This document shows positions 1 to 7,838 of a stretch of 20,074 bases of DNA, piece after piece. A program made the position numbers and the translations under genes. The number at the start of each line of letters is the position of its first letter. The first letter of the stretch is position 1. Location: positions 1 to 20,074 of IMG/VR virus record IMGVR_UViG_3300032605_000182, one strand, 5' to 3'. The notes under the pieces were generated by a model, which worked only from the letters and a program-made list of their open reading frames with translations, did not search any database and was not told the DNA's origin. This DNA comes from a virus.

Positions 1-2434
1 ACTCACCCAGTGGGGCTGTGGGTAAATCTTGTGGGGGCTTTACGTCTTCCTTAATACTCTTAAGGGTTTTTACGCACCACTTGTAAATAGCTGCCATATC
101 AAAGTCGCATAGCCCTAGATGCTTGGCAATTAACCCTGCGGAAATAATACATGCACACTGCGCAGACCAAAACCTCTCGGCTGATGTGAACTGCACATCC
201 TTGTCTAACCTAGCTTGGGTTTTTTTGAGTAAATCATCCTTGATGTACTCAAGATTGTTAACGCAGTATTGTATAAAAATCTCGCCAGCGTGTCCGTAAT
301 TCTCAAATAACTGGTGGTCAAACATTTGCTTGCCTTCGGAAACGCTAATAGCATCGCTTGGCTGGATTTCATACTCAAGCAACCGCAACTGTTCGGCGTT
401 CGCTGCGCTTTTAAATGAACTCATCTTCTCGTAGAAGCTAGAGTTGGCTGAGCATAAAGTCATGCAGGCCCAAGTTACATCGTTAGGTCTAAGTGTATTT
501 GTATGCGCTGAGGCTCTGTCTTTATCTTTGCCGCCTGACGTACTGTACGCATAGTTAGAAAAAGTGTCGGCGGTCATGTTTGTGATCTCGTCAACTAGAT
601 TAGGCATATGACACAGAATGCCCAACTTAATCATCTTAGCATTGATCGTGTCTTTAGGCGTAGATACCAAACTTCGGGGGTTGCCCCATATGCTAGCCGC
701 CATGTTAAGGGTAGTTGTTTTACCAGACCCACCGTGCTTGTAGATTACGTTCACTATTGCGCCATTTAAACCTGTGAACTTGAATATGGGGGAAGCAAAA
801 CCCACCAATGCGGCAAACGCATTTGCCTCAAGCCCCGGTCTGGCGTACATGTTAAACACTTCTTTCCATTTTTCAAGCGTACCTTTGGGGTGTATATGGG
901 GGACCATTGCCTTGGTTGCAGAAGATGGCGGGCTGTAAAACACACCATCCTTTGTTATTTCTTTATCACCCATAATGAATCGACTGTTATTGTCGCACCA
1001 ACCAAATTGATTTCTCATGATCTCTGCCTTTCTTTGAAATTGCATATTCTTAATAACCGTTACAACATAACGAGCGAGTAGCTCGTATTCTTTAGCATGC
1101 GTAACAACCCCTTGTTGAGCTAACTGTTTGCGTAGCTCATCCTTTGACGATATAACACTCGTCGGTATCGTGAATTCTCGAACGCCATCATGCGGCAGGT
1201 GTAGACGAAACAACGCAATCTCACCTAACGCAGTGTCGCTCATTCGTTTGACCACATAAAAATCGTGCTCATAAACTAAATCTGGGTCCTCTTCTTCATT
1301 CTTCTTATAGATGCCGCCGTTCTTGCCCCTGAAGTACGGGAACGGATACTCTGGTATCTTGATGACTTTGTCTTTGACGACAACTTCGTTGTCCTCTTTG
1401 GTTGCTTCGGCTATCTCAATACCCAAAACAATCGGTGATTTGATTTTTCCTTTGTGCACACACTCATCGCATCCAGTCGGATTAAGTTTCTCGAACTGTG
1501 CACATGAGTGGGGGCCACCTGTTTTGACGATGTAGTCAACTTTTTTATCCACTTCGGCTGGGTCATAGCCTTCGTGCTTGTTGGACATCTTATGAGATGC
1601 CCAATCTTTATCTACACAAAACGCTGTGATAGATAAGGCTGAACGCCACAATGGTTCCTCAATGCTATTTTGATTTTCATAGCAATGTATAAGCTGATTG
1701 CACTCAGCTTTAATCATGATGGTCTTAAACCGTTTAAGTTTATTACCAATCATAGCCTCCATCATGGGGCTCATCTTACGAGCAAACTCAGGTACTTCAT
1801 CCTCGGGATCAGGAGCACCGAGAATTTCTTTGACCTGCTCGTAAGTCATCCGTTTTGACTTCTCATTTATAACCATAACCTCAAGAGGCTCGGCTTTAAA
1901 GTTGAACGTACCCGGAATTCGTAACACGCGAGATGCTTCGAACACTGACGCATCAACGATGAGTCCATGCTCTTGGCTTAGATCACGCAGTCGGTGTGAC
2001 AATGGTTGCCAATCCCTGCGCTCTATAGTTTTATCAAGCAACCAATAGGCATGAATGCCGTTGCCTGAGTTGATGAGTACCGGCTTTGGTAAGCCGACCG
2101 TCATGCAGAACTTTTGAAGTTCAACCAACCCAATCTCTTGGGTCAGATAACCCTTGACTATGCCGTCTTCGTCGGGTATCCCCTTCTTTGGGCCACAATC
2201 AATATCCACCCATAAAGCCCTAAAGTAAACAGCATTCTCATGCGTGCGGTTGTTGGCTGGTCCAAACTTAGCGCATCCATAATATGCATCGACTTTGTTC
2301 TCTACAAATTGTTTCGTTATCTCTTCAACTTCTTCTCTAGTATCTACAAATCTTTGGTCAGGAAATTTACCACCAAGCCCAAGTACACAATACCTACCCT
2401 CAGTGGGTAGAACGGTGTCTAATAGGTCGAACAT
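1..2434 (-). CDS. PrimPol-like/DUF927 primase-helicase (C-terminus cut by window edge)
   Basis: This is a replicative primase-helicase, open from an ATG at 2434 to the left edge (811 visible residues, no stop). The N-terminus looks like an archaeo-eukaryotic (RepB/PrimPol-type) primase: DID at residues 77-79, SGNGIHAYW at 123-131 and RIPGTFNFK at 172-180. Three cysteines (311, 322, 325) could bind zinc before a KGKIKSPI stretch. The C-terminal half resembles DUF927 helicases: KHGGSGKTT at 566-574 followed by NMAASIWG, and VDE at 614-616. The Walker A motif lacks the usual first glycine (Lys566). Expected roles are primer synthesis and unwinding at the phage fork. It overlaps the upstream HTH gene by 35 bp, and AGGAAA upstream supports the start. 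The domain calls are family recognition by eye; helicase activity is inferred. Confidence 0.85.
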   Translation of the reverse strand, partial: MFDLLDTVLPTEGRYCVLGLGGKFPDQRFVDTREEVEEITKQFVENKVDAYYGCAKFGPANNRTHENAVYFRALWVDIDCGPKKGIPDEDGIVKGYLTQEIGLVELQKFCMTVGLPKPVLINSGNGIHAYWLLDKTIERRDWQPLSHRLRDLSQEHGLIVDASVFEASRVLRIPGTFNFKAEPLEVMVINEKSKRMTYEQVKEILGAPDPEDEVPEFARKMSPMMEAMIGNKLKRFKTIMIKAECNQLIHCYENQNSIEEPLWRSALSITAFCVDKDWASHKMSNKHEGYDPAEVDKKVDYIVKTGGPHSCAQFEKLNPTGCDECVHKGKIKSPIVLGIEIAEATKEDNEVVVKDKVIKIPEYPFPYFRGKNGGIYKKNEEEDPDLVYEHDFYVVKRMSDTALGEIALFRLHLPHDGVREFTIPTSVISSKDELRKQLAQQGVVTHAKEYELLARYVVTVIKNMQFQRKAEIMRNQFGWCDNNSRFIMGDKEITKDGVFYSPPSSATKAMVPHIHPKGTLEKWKEVFNMYARPGLEANAFAALVGFASPIFKFTGLNGAIVNVIYKHGGSGKTTTLNMAASIWGNPRSLVSTPKDTINAKMIKLGILCHMPNLVDEITNMTADTFSNYAYSTSGGKDKDRASAHTNTLRPNDVTWACMTLCSANSSFYEKMSSFKSAANAEQLRLLEYEIQPSDAISVSEGKQMFDHQLFENYGHAGEIFIQYCVNNLEYIKDDLLKKTQARLDKDVQFTSAERFWSAQCACIISAGLIAKHLGLCDFDMAAIYKWCVKTLKSIKEDVKPPQDLPTAPLGE

Positions 2435-2684
2435 TTTGTTTGCGTTTCCTCAAGAATTCAATGTAATCTTTGATGCGTAGATGCTGATATTGGTAAGGCT
2501 GCGATGTGCCTTTAAACCAATTGTAGATAGTAGCCCTGCTCACGTTGAGCTCTAGGGCTACCTCCGAAACTGGAACACCTGCCTCAATACAATGTTTCCC
2601 CAAAGATACGCCAAGTTGCAACTTACGAAGGCTGGACGCCTTCTTGTTTGCTTTTACTAATTCTTGGCTGTATCCGTGACTCAT
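2400..2684 (-). CDS. Small helix-turn-helix protein
   Basis: This 94-residue protein has a clear helix-turn-helix around residues 36-58 (VSEVALELNVSRATIYNWF), the pattern seen in transposase-like and MerR/Xre-like DNA-binding folds. The C-terminal third is very basic (RKRKQNVRPIRHR), which suits nucleic-acid contact. The start is fixed by GAGGATTAAT directly before the ATG, just 1 nt beyond the TAA of the preceding gene. Its end overlaps the primase-helicase start by 35 bp, so the two are probably translationally coupled. It may be a regulator or a replication accessory factor that loads the downstream primase-helicase. The role is inferred only from the HTH and from position. Confidence 0.75.
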   Translation of the reverse strand: MSHGYSQELVKANKKASSLRKLQLGVSLGKHCIEAGVPVSEVALELNVSRATIYNWFKGTSQPYQYQHLRIKDYIEFLRKRKQNVRPIRHRSTH

Positions 2685-2685
2685 A

Positions 2686-3573
2686 TTAATCCTCTTCGCT
2701 CCATGCTTTTACAACGGAATCCAAGTCGGGTTTAGCTTTGGGGGCTTCATCCTTTGTTGCACTTGGACGTTTCTTAGGTTCTTCAACTGCTTCGACTTCC
2801 ACTTTTGGTGCAGCTTTAGGCGCTTCGATCTTAGGTGTACGACCAGACATGTCGGCTTGGTACGCAGTCATAACAACCATCTTCTGCACAAACGGTTCTT
2901 TAGCTTTAGCGCTAGAGATTTCATACTGATGCTTGTTGATGAAGCCCATGGGTGTAAACAACACAGATTGGTTATCGTTGTCTTCGTTGAAGCTAATCTG
3001 AGTAACAACGTAATCCAAACTCCTGCCGTTGTTGGCTAAGTATTTGGAGTAGTTCTCAAATGTATGCGTATTCTCACCAACGCTATCACCAAACAAAGAC
3101 TTAGATGCTAAGTTCATTTGGTAAACTTCACCCTCAGATGGAGTGTTGAAGTCTTCTTCAAGCATTATTGCGACCCTACGTGAGTAGCGGCAAGACTTAG
3201 ATGTACCTTGGCCTGATCCTTTGATGTTGTGTTTGCAATTATCGCACTTGTCAGACTGTGGGTTGGTTGCTTTTTCATCGGGGGATTTACCATCGTTTGA
3301 GAAGCACTCAGGCGCTGTAGGTTCAGAATCTGGTGACCATGCTTGCGCATAATAGATGCGGCCTACATGAAGTGACGCATTGATAACGATGACGTTAATC
3401 TTCTCTTTAACTTTGCCCATTTCTTTGCCGCCAACTTCTTTGCGGAAGATGCCGTTTTTAGGGACAATACGTTTAACACCCCCGCCGTTACCTGCAAGTT
3501 GTTTAGTGAGTTCACTAATACCTGCATTCGCTAAAAAGTCTGGGAGTTCTTGGTTCAACACTAATGCTGTCAT
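2686..3573 (-). CDS. Putative ssDNA-binding/replication accessory protein with Cys cluster
   Basis: The protein has 295 residues if it starts at the ATG at 3573, which follows AAAGGA and sits immediately after the stop of the upstream gene. A longer reading from 3621 would overlap that gene and start at a poor site. The N-terminal part (MTALVLNQELPDFLANAGIS and a Gly-rich GNGGGVKRI) and a cysteine cluster (Cys90, 110, 113, 128, with NIKGSGQG between) match a protein I recall as frequent in phage replication modules. The last ~45 residues are a low-complexity Lys/Pro/Ala/Glu tail ending in acidic WSEED. An acidic C-terminal tip is typical of single-stranded DNA-binding proteins that recruit partners. 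Position between helicase and primase supports DNA binding. The function is inferred; no enzyme motif is visible. Confidence 0.7.
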   Translation of the reverse strand: MTALVLNQELPDFLANAGISELTKQLAGNGGGVKRIVPKNGIFRKEVGGKEMGKVKEKINVIVINASLHVGRIYYAQAWSPDSEPTAPECFSNDGKSPDEKATNPQSDKCDNCKHNIKGSGQGTSKSCRYSRRVAIMLEEDFNTPSEGEVYQMNLASKSLFGDSVGENTHTFENYSKYLANNGRSLDYVVTQISFNEDNDNQSVLFTPMGFINKHQYEISSAKAKEPFVQKMVVMTAYQADMSGRTPKIEAPKAAPKVEVEAVEEPKKRPSATKDEAPKAKPDLDSVVKAWSEED

Positions 3574-3574
3574 T

Positions 3575-4003
3575 TCAATTTTCCTTTGTACGTCTAACAA
3601 CCACGGTATATTCCCTATCAATGTTCAAGCCCATTGGTAGTAAATCTGGATTCTCTTGGAGAAAATTCTTTGTATTGGTTTGCGCAATACGTTTCTCAAG
3701 TAGGCCGAATGCATCATGTTCTTTAATGAACTTATACATTGAATCCCAATCGCTCGTCCAATACCGTGACTTAATCGAACGAATGATTGTGCCGCTTTTT
3801 GTTTTGATACTGTCGGCGTTGATCTGCTCACACTTGTTAAGCATCGTCGCCTCAATAACATCCATCTGTTCCTCAATACCCTTGTCGGTTTCTTCCCATT
3901 CTTTTTTAAGTCGGGCACGTTTATCCCGCATCTTCAAATAGATTTCAGCTAATTGGTCAAGGGGTACGTCTGGGGTAGCTTCGCTCTGAACTGTGTCGTC
4001 CAT
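3575..4003 (-). CDS. Coiled-coil phage protein of unknown function, first gene after internal promoter
   Basis: This 142-residue protein begins with about 60 residues rich in Lys, Glu and Arg (LAEIYLKMRDKRARLKKEW onward) that look like a coiled coil. It ends in a compact domain with NFLQENPDLLPMGLNIDREY near the C-terminus. I recall similar endings in phage proteins encoded beside the downstream Cys-cluster protein, but I know no function. Start support is good: AAAGGA lies 7-8 nt before the ATG. It is the first gene of a transcript predicted from the promoter at 4027-4054, with a leader of only about 17 nt. It could be a Gam-like or SSB-partner protein, but nothing here proves that. Confidence 0.7.
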   Translation of the reverse strand: MDDTVQSEATPDVPLDQLAEIYLKMRDKRARLKKEWEETDKGIEEQMDVIEATMLNKCEQINADSIKTKSGTIIRSIKSRYWTSDWDSMYKFIKEHDAFGLLEKRIAQTNTKNFLQENPDLLPMGLNIDREYTVVVRRTKEN

Positions 4004-4026
4004 GATATGTTCCTTTCTTTTTTAAC

Positions 4027-4054
4027 ACTATACACTGTCAAATGTTAATGTCAA
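4027..4054 (-). promoter_or_regulatory. Sigma70-type promoter inside the helicase 3' end
   Basis: Reading leftward, TTGACA (4054-4049) is followed by a 16-bp spacer and TATAGT (4032-4027). Transcription would start near 4020, giving a 17-nt leader with AAAGGA before the ATG at 4003. The -35 and spacer overlap the last codons and stop of the helicase gene. The spacer carries AATGTTA (plus strand, 4042-4048 region), a word also found at the two right-hand promoters. It would give the four genes to its left their own transcription. Confidence 0.7.
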
Positions 4055-5429
4055 GCTCTTTTTTAAATAAATTTATTGTTTCTGTGTGAACGTTGATATT
4101 ATTACGCAAAAGCCAATAGACTCTAGACTCAATTGAACTTCCAGTAATATGTACCACTGTCATGTTGTTGACTTGGCCCGGCCTGTCGATGCGGGCGTTG
4201 GCTTGTAGATACGTCTCTACACTGTTGCATGGAGCGTACCAAATAATTGTGTCGGCGGCAGTAAGGGTTAGCCCGTGTGATGCGGCCTTGGGTTGAATGA
4301 TTAATACTTTAACTTTATCGTTGGATTGAAACTCCTGTACGATCTCATTACGTTTATTAACATTCACAGAGCCGTTAATAACTTCACATGAAACATGGTG
4401 CTTGTTTAAATACTTCTGTAGCATTTCTATCGTATGGGTATACGGTACAAACACCAGGACTTTATTTGATGTCTCGTCTATGACCTCATGCACAACTTTC
4501 AAGCGCGGAGTTATGTCGAACTCTATGACTTCTCCAGTATCCGTATACACAGCCCCTCCAGAAATCTGGAGTAGTTTAGTCAACATTGATGCGGCGTTAA
4601 CTGCGGAGACTTCTTCACCTGATGCGGCAATAAGCATCTCCTTCTTGAGCTTGGCGTAATACTTATCCTGTTGCGGTGTAAGAGGCGCATCACGATCAAC
4701 AAAGGTCAACGGAGGCAAATCAATACACTGACGTTTCTCAAACCTGATTGCAGGTTGCAGAGCTTTGTGCACGATGTGGGTCGCCGTCGGTCTTGGTTTC
4801 CACTTGTATTGTGTAACCTGTTGCATCACAAGATCTTTGAAGTGCGTGAAGAACCGAGGCACGCCATCGGGATTGATGAGCTTAGCCAATCCATAAGCGT
4901 CGGCGGGGGATTGAGCCGCAGGTGTGCCTGTCAGCATCCACAAACCTTTGACCACTTTGTTTACATCACGGAGCGTAGCCCATCGGTCTGTCTGCGCGTT
5001 CTTGTACGCAGATGCTTCGTCAACCACAATCAAATCAAACCCACCATCCATCACTTGTTCTTTGATGATGGATAGTCCGTCGAAGTTTGTGATGACAAAC
5101 TCAGCCATGTGCTTGTTGACAATTTCTTTTCGCTTGCTTGCATCGTTATGATAGGCAATCGCTACTGTGCGGTGCATTGCAAACTTAAACAAATCGTTTT
5201 GCCACGCCGACTTCATGATCGACAAAGGGCACACAACTAACACTCTTCTAATTACGCCGAGAGTCATAAGATAATCAGCCGCCCAAATTACAGACGCAGT
5301 TTTGCCTGTACCTTGTTCGTTAAAGCAAAATGCTTTTCTCTTACTAATTAAAAACTCTGCGGTTGTCTTCTGATGCTCAAATGGTGTGAAGCCCGGGGGT
5401 CTGGGCCACGTATACTCTGATAGTTTCAT
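4038..5429 (-). CDS. SNF2-like superfamily 2 DNA helicase/translocase
   Basis: This ~463-residue protein carries the full SF2 motif set in order. Motif I is NEQGTGKT at about 37-44, motif II DEAS at about 137-140 and motif III LTGTPA at about 165-170. The C-terminal motifs include SHGLTLTAAD near 383-392 and QANARIDRPGQ near 408-418. The last pattern (QxxARxxRxGQ) is typical of SNF2/Rad54-type translocases. Length matches compact phage SNF2 helicases. It should move on double-stranded DNA using ATP, in replication, recombination or displacement of bound protein. Its start overlaps the HNH-like gene by an ATGA. The codons for its last residues double as promoter sequence for the next operon segment. 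Confidence 0.92.
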   Translation of the reverse strand: MKLSEYTWPRPPGFTPFEHQKTTAEFLISKRKAFCFNEQGTGKTASVIWAADYLMTLGVIRRVLVVCPLSIMKSAWQNDLFKFAMHRTVAIAYHNDASKRKEIVNKHMAEFVITNFDGLSIIKEQVMDGGFDLIVVDEASAYKNAQTDRWATLRDVNKVVKGLWMLTGTPAAQSPADAYGLAKLINPDGVPRFFTHFKDLVMQQVTQYKWKPRPTATHIVHKALQPAIRFEKRQCIDLPPLTFVDRDAPLTPQQDKYYAKLKKEMLIAASGEEVSAVNAASMLTKLLQISGGAVYTDTGEVIEFDITPRLKVVHEVIDETSNKVLVFVPYTHTIEMLQKYLNKHHVSCEVINGSVNVNKRNEIVQEFQSNDKVKVLIIQPKAASHGLTLTAADTIIWYAPCNSVETYLQANARIDRPGQVNNMTVVHITGSSIESRVYWLLRNNINVHTETINLFKKELDINI

Positions 5430-5773
5430 TTTCCTCTAATCACTTTGCTGAGTTTTTTCTCCCCTTTCTCCTTGCCTTTTTTAACCTCTCGGATTAAGTT
5501 GTGCTTGGAGTCACGGTCGAATGTTCGGTTGCCATGTGGCGTTTCAATGAATACGCCGTTCTTGTTTGAGCCTCCTTTGTCGAGAGCTTTGACGTGTGCA
5601 ACGTCTTTGCCTTCTCTAATATCGGCTTTGCCGTTCTTATTCCGGTCAGGGAACTTCTTGTCAACTAACGCCCGAGCACGTTCTCTTTCAAGTCGGCGGG
5701 GGCCTTCACCACGAGCCTTTTGCTCTTGGTATTCTTTTTTATAGTTGCGGTCAGCAGGGTTTTTGTAGGGCAT
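5426..5773 (-). CDS. Putative HNH-type nuclease, small
   Basis: This 115-residue, very basic protein has PDRNKNGKADIREG followed by KDVAHVKALDKGGSNKNGV and HGNRTFDRDSKHN. The order His, then GGSN, then NR resembles HNH (His-Me finger) endonucleases, which use an H...N...N/H metal site. It lacks the CxxC zinc knuckles of many HNH proteins, so the assignment is tentative. GGAGAA upstream supports the ATG. Its last bases overlap the helicase start (ATGA), which suggests joint expression of a nuclease and a translocase. Alternatively it is a basic structural or DNA-binding protein. Confidence 0.6.
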   Translation of the reverse strand: MPYKNPADRNYKKEYQEQKARGEGPRRLERERARALVDKKFPDRNKNGKADIREGKDVAHVKALDKGGSNKNGVFIETPHGNRTFDRDSKHNLIREVKKGKEKGEKKLSKVIRGK

Positions 5774-6076
5774 TTAGGTTCTCCATAATTCCTTTTCGAT
5801 ACGATGTTTATCAATATCTTCTTTGGTTAAGCCAATATCCTCTGGGGTTGTTTCCCACAAAGGTTTACGAGTTTCTTTATCAGTCTGTTGCAACACTTTA
5901 CCAAGGGCAAGTGTGATTTCCATCATCATGGATTCTTTAGTTTTGTTGATTTCTTTTTTGACCAAGTCACCCACAGTTAGGGCTAACTCAGCACGTACAA
6001 CTTCCTTAACTCTACGCTTTAATTCGTTTTCAAGCAATAGTGCGGTGTCGGTTTCTTGATTTGTCATTGCAGTCAT
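5774..6076 (-). CDS. Hypothetical acidic/basic helical protein
   Basis: This 100-residue protein is strongly predicted helical, rich in Glu, Lys, Leu and Thr, with a central KKEINKTKESMMMEI segment and a C-terminal PEDIGLTKEDIDKHRIEKEL. I do not recognise a family. It starts at a TAATG junction with the upstream gene; an internal ATG three codons later (MTNQE) is also possible. That alternative start would resemble the MT(D/N)-plus-acidic starts of several neighbours. It is directly followed by the HNH-like gene with no gap. Tight spacing and normal codon flow support a real gene. Confidence 0.6.
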   Translation of the reverse strand: MTAMTNQETDTALLLENELKRRVKEVVRAELALTVGDLVKKEINKTKESMMMEITLALGKVLQQTDKETRKPLWETTPEDIGLTKEDIDKHRIEKELWRT

Positions 6077-6279
6077 TAAAATTTCTCCATTTGTTTTTTG
6101 ATAACGTCTTTAATTCTTTGTTCTATCGAATAACTGCCAAGCACTGCGGTGATAATATGGTTATGTAAGGGGCTCCCATAGTTTTGTAATTCTTTATATA
6201 TGGTGTCAATTATCAGTTGTTTCACGTCTTCTTGCAGTTTTAAATAAGCCGCCGCTTGTTGTTCTTTATCTTCAGTCAT
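6076..6279 (-). CDS. Small hypothetical protein, paralogue of the next gene upstream
   Basis: This 67-residue protein is of unknown function. Its N-terminus (MTEDKEQQAAAYLKLQEDV) closely parallels that of the neighbouring 77-residue protein (MTDEERQQAEAYIKLQDDV), so the two are probably tandem duplicates that diverged in their C-terminal parts. The sequence looks entirely helical, with no cysteines. ATGA overlap upstream and TAATG overlap downstream place it firmly in the operon. A role as a small adaptor or host-takeover peptide is possible, but nothing shows it. Confidence 0.65.
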   Translation of the reverse strand: MTEDKEQQAAAYLKLQEDVKQLIIDTIYKELQNYGSPLHNHIITAVLGSYSIEQRIKDVIKKQMEKF

Positions 6280-6509
6280 TTAATATTCTCCTTGTTCAAT
6301 AGTCGCACATGGTTGGCAATCGCCGTACCCAAATATGATCTTGGGTCTTCTGTAATATTGTCTACCACCAAATCAAGAATGTAGCTAACAAAAGATGGTT
6401 CCATGATAATAGCTCGAATCTTTTTTTTTGCGATTTCTCCAACCAACTCTTCCACGTCGTCTTGTAGTTTTATGTAGGCTTCTGCCTGTTGTCTTTCTTC
6501 GTCAGTCAT
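6276..6509 (-). CDS. Small hypothetical protein, tandem paralogue
   Basis: This 77-residue helical protein shares the first ~22 residues' pattern with the adjacent 67-residue protein (see 6076-6279). AGGAGTTGAA precedes the ATG, and the start lies 1 nt beyond the stop of the Cas4/RecB-like nuclease gene. No known motif is visible. The duplication is visible directly; function is unknown. Confidence 0.65.
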   Translation of the reverse strand: MTDEERQQAEAYIKLQDDVEELVGEIAKKKIRAIIMEPSFVSYILDLVVDNITEDPRSYLGTAIANHVRLLNKENIK

Positions 6510-6510
6510 T

Positions 6511-7173
6511 TCAACTCCTGTTATATTCGCACGTTTTCACGGCACAGAATCGGCACAGAGGGCCTGTGCTTGGATTCCAAACTCCACTTTCTTTCGCTTT
6601 CTCAATCCGTTCTACATCTTGTGCAGACTTCTCAATATATTTTTCAGCCATTTCACGTTCGTGCGTAGCCTTAACGAACTCCTTCGATACGACATATAGA
6701 AGCGCCGACTTCACCTTCTTTACTTGTGGGAATTTCGCAAAAAGCCCACAGGCTACAAGATCCAATTGCTTGACGTCCGCATATCTCGCATTCTTTGATG
6801 TCTTGTAATCCACCGAGTGTGCCACCCCTGTCTTCGGATTGATAACCACCAAATCTGCTATCCCATGCCACCATACATTCGGTGCATCGAAGTCGCATGC
6901 TTCCAAATTTTTCGTCAAGCCAAGTCGAACTTCGCAATGTTTTTCTCCTTTAATCTTGTTTAGCTCATCGAGCAAAGGTTTAATAAAAATGTAGCGTTGC
7001 GGTATAGGTATGCCATCTTTTATGTATTCTTCAGCAACAAGATGCACTGCTTTACCGTACGTAGTCGCAGGTGTGTCTGGTTCGACAACATCCTTGGCAA
7101 CTTTGGTGTGGTAATACTTACGAGGACATTGTTGAAACGTCTTCAAACTACTATATGACCATACTGTACTCAT
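6511..7173 (-). CDS. Cas4/RecB-like PD-(D/E)XK exonuclease, possible Fe-S
   Basis: This 220-residue nuclease of the PDDEXK_1 (RecB/Cas4) type begins with the typical WSYSSLKTFQQCPRKYY. It then shows GKAVHLVAEEY (His44), Glu81, GIADLVV (Asp107), VDYKTSK (Asp122, Lys124) and a QLDLVACGLF helix. These are the expected metal-binding and catalytic positions. Cys16 together with Cys207, Cys210 and Cys215 at the C-terminus could bind a 4Fe-4S cluster, as in Cas4 and AddB. No CRISPR array or other cas gene is present, so a role in phage recombination or end-processing during replication is more likely than adaptation. Its start overlaps a newly called 41-residue gene by ATGA. Confidence 0.85.
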   Translation of the reverse strand: MSTVWSYSSLKTFQQCPRKYYHTKVAKDVVEPDTPATTYGKAVHLVAEEYIKDGIPIPQRYIFIKPLLDELNKIKGEKHCEVRLGLTKNLEACDFDAPNVWWHGIADLVVINPKTGVAHSVDYKTSKNARYADVKQLDLVACGLFAKFPQVKKVKSALLYVVSKEFVKATHEREMAEKYIEKSAQDVERIEKAKESGVWNPSTGPLCRFCAVKTCEYNRS

Positions 7174-7295
7174 TCTTCGTCCTCATCTGATGGTGGAAAC
7201 CTAACCTCAAAATAGCCCCAACGATCACCCTTGTCCCAACGAGTCCAAGAGTAATGCGCTTCGCCCTTTCTAATGTACTTCCAAAGTACTCTCAA
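7170..7295 (-). CDS. Small hypothetical protein with TTG start (41 aa)
   Basis: This open frame fills the otherwise empty gap between two genes. A TTG at 7295 overlaps the TGA of the upstream gene (TTGA), AGGA lies about 10 nt before it, and the stop overlaps the start of the nuclease gene (ATGA). The product is aromatic-rich (LWKYIRKGEAHYSWTRW, then WGYFEVRFPPSDEDEE) with an acidic tail. Composition and both coupled junctions argue for a real gene, but the start codon is non-standard and the family is unknown. Confidence 0.55.
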   Translation of the reverse strand: MRVLWKYIRKGEAHYSWTRWDKGDRWGYFEVRFPPSDEDEE

Positions 7296-7489
7296 CGTTT
7301 CATGTTCCTAACAAAGATTGCAAACGAATGTGCGGTATCGCCACCATTCTTCATCTTGTCAAACTCTTTAGCAACTTCTTCAAGAACTTCATTTCGCTGA
7401 GAGATCTCGATGGCGTTCTTATCCACGCCATAATACATGCAAGAGCATCCGTTCTCAAAGCAATAGCGATCAATGTATGCGCAAGTCAT
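7292..7489 (-). CDS. Small hypothetical Cys-containing protein
   Basis: This 65-residue protein has an N-terminal aromatic/cysteine stretch (YIDRYCFENGCSCMYYGV) and then a helical part ending in a pattern like FDKMKNGGDTAHSFAIFVR. I recall similar C-terminal segments in small proteins of many phages, without known function. The start overlaps the stop of the 46-residue gene (ATGA), and the stop overlaps the next TTG start. Three clustered cysteines could bind metal, but a full ligand set is not visible. Confidence 0.6.
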   Translation of the reverse strand: MTCAYIDRYCFENGCSCMYYGVDKNAIEISQRNEVLEEVAKEFDKMKNGGDTAHSFAIFVRNMKR

Positions 7490-7626
7490 AATAATGCATC
7501 CTCCATTTCTTTAACACTCTGTTGTTTAACTCTTTTGTCGGCTATCGCAAGCAATTTGGGGTCCACTTGGTCAAAGGGCCACCACGTATTGTCAACCAGC
7601 TTCTGAATAATTTCTTCGTCAGTCAT
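7486..7626 (-). CDS. Small hypothetical protein (46 aa)
   Basis: This 46-residue protein begins MTDEEIIQKLVDNTWWPFDQ and ends in a charged helix (KQQSVKEMEDALL). It fits exactly between its neighbours with ATGA overlaps at both ends. The MTDEE start matches the acidic starts of other small genes in this stretch. Function is unknown. The perfect fit makes it likely to be expressed. Confidence 0.65.
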   Translation of the reverse strand: MTDEEIIQKLVDNTWWPFDQVDPKLLAIADKRVKQQSVKEMEDALL

Positions 7627-7838
7627 TCTTGTCCCCTTGTTAACTTTTGCAACAAGTTTTTTTGGTTAATTTTTATATCAGCCCTAAGTTCAGCCGTTGC
7701 TTTTTCTGCTACCAGTTTGGCAAAGATTTCCAAAAAGCGTTTAGGCACTGGGTGCGCCGTTTCTTCTGGCGTTGGATATTCTTTTGCCCATTCTTTACTG
7801 GTTTGATGAGCCATCTTAATGATTTCTTCAGTATCCAT
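7623..7838 (-). CDS. Small hypothetical phage protein
   Basis: This 71-residue protein starts MDTEEIIKMAHQ and has a central helix RFLEIFAKLVAEKATAEL. It resembles a widespread phage small-protein pattern in which a FA-LVA helix precedes a charged tail; no function is established. GGAGAAAA lies directly before the ATG. It overlaps the end of the upstream gene by 11 bp and the start of the next by ATGA. Confidence 0.65.
   Translation of the reverse strand: MDTEEIIKMAHQTSKEWAKEYPTPEETAHPVPKRFLEIFAKLVAEKATAELRADIKINQKNLLQKLTRGQE

Noticed and set aside
3564-3941. Plus-strand open frame of 125 codons
   Set aside because: It lies wholly opposite the coiled-coil gene and the start of the next gene, has no ribosome site, and encodes the Ser/Leu-rich pattern typical of a complementary-strand shadow.
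4671-5075. Plus-strand open frame of 134 codons
   Set aside because: It is antisense to the helicase core motifs, which are clearly the coding frame.
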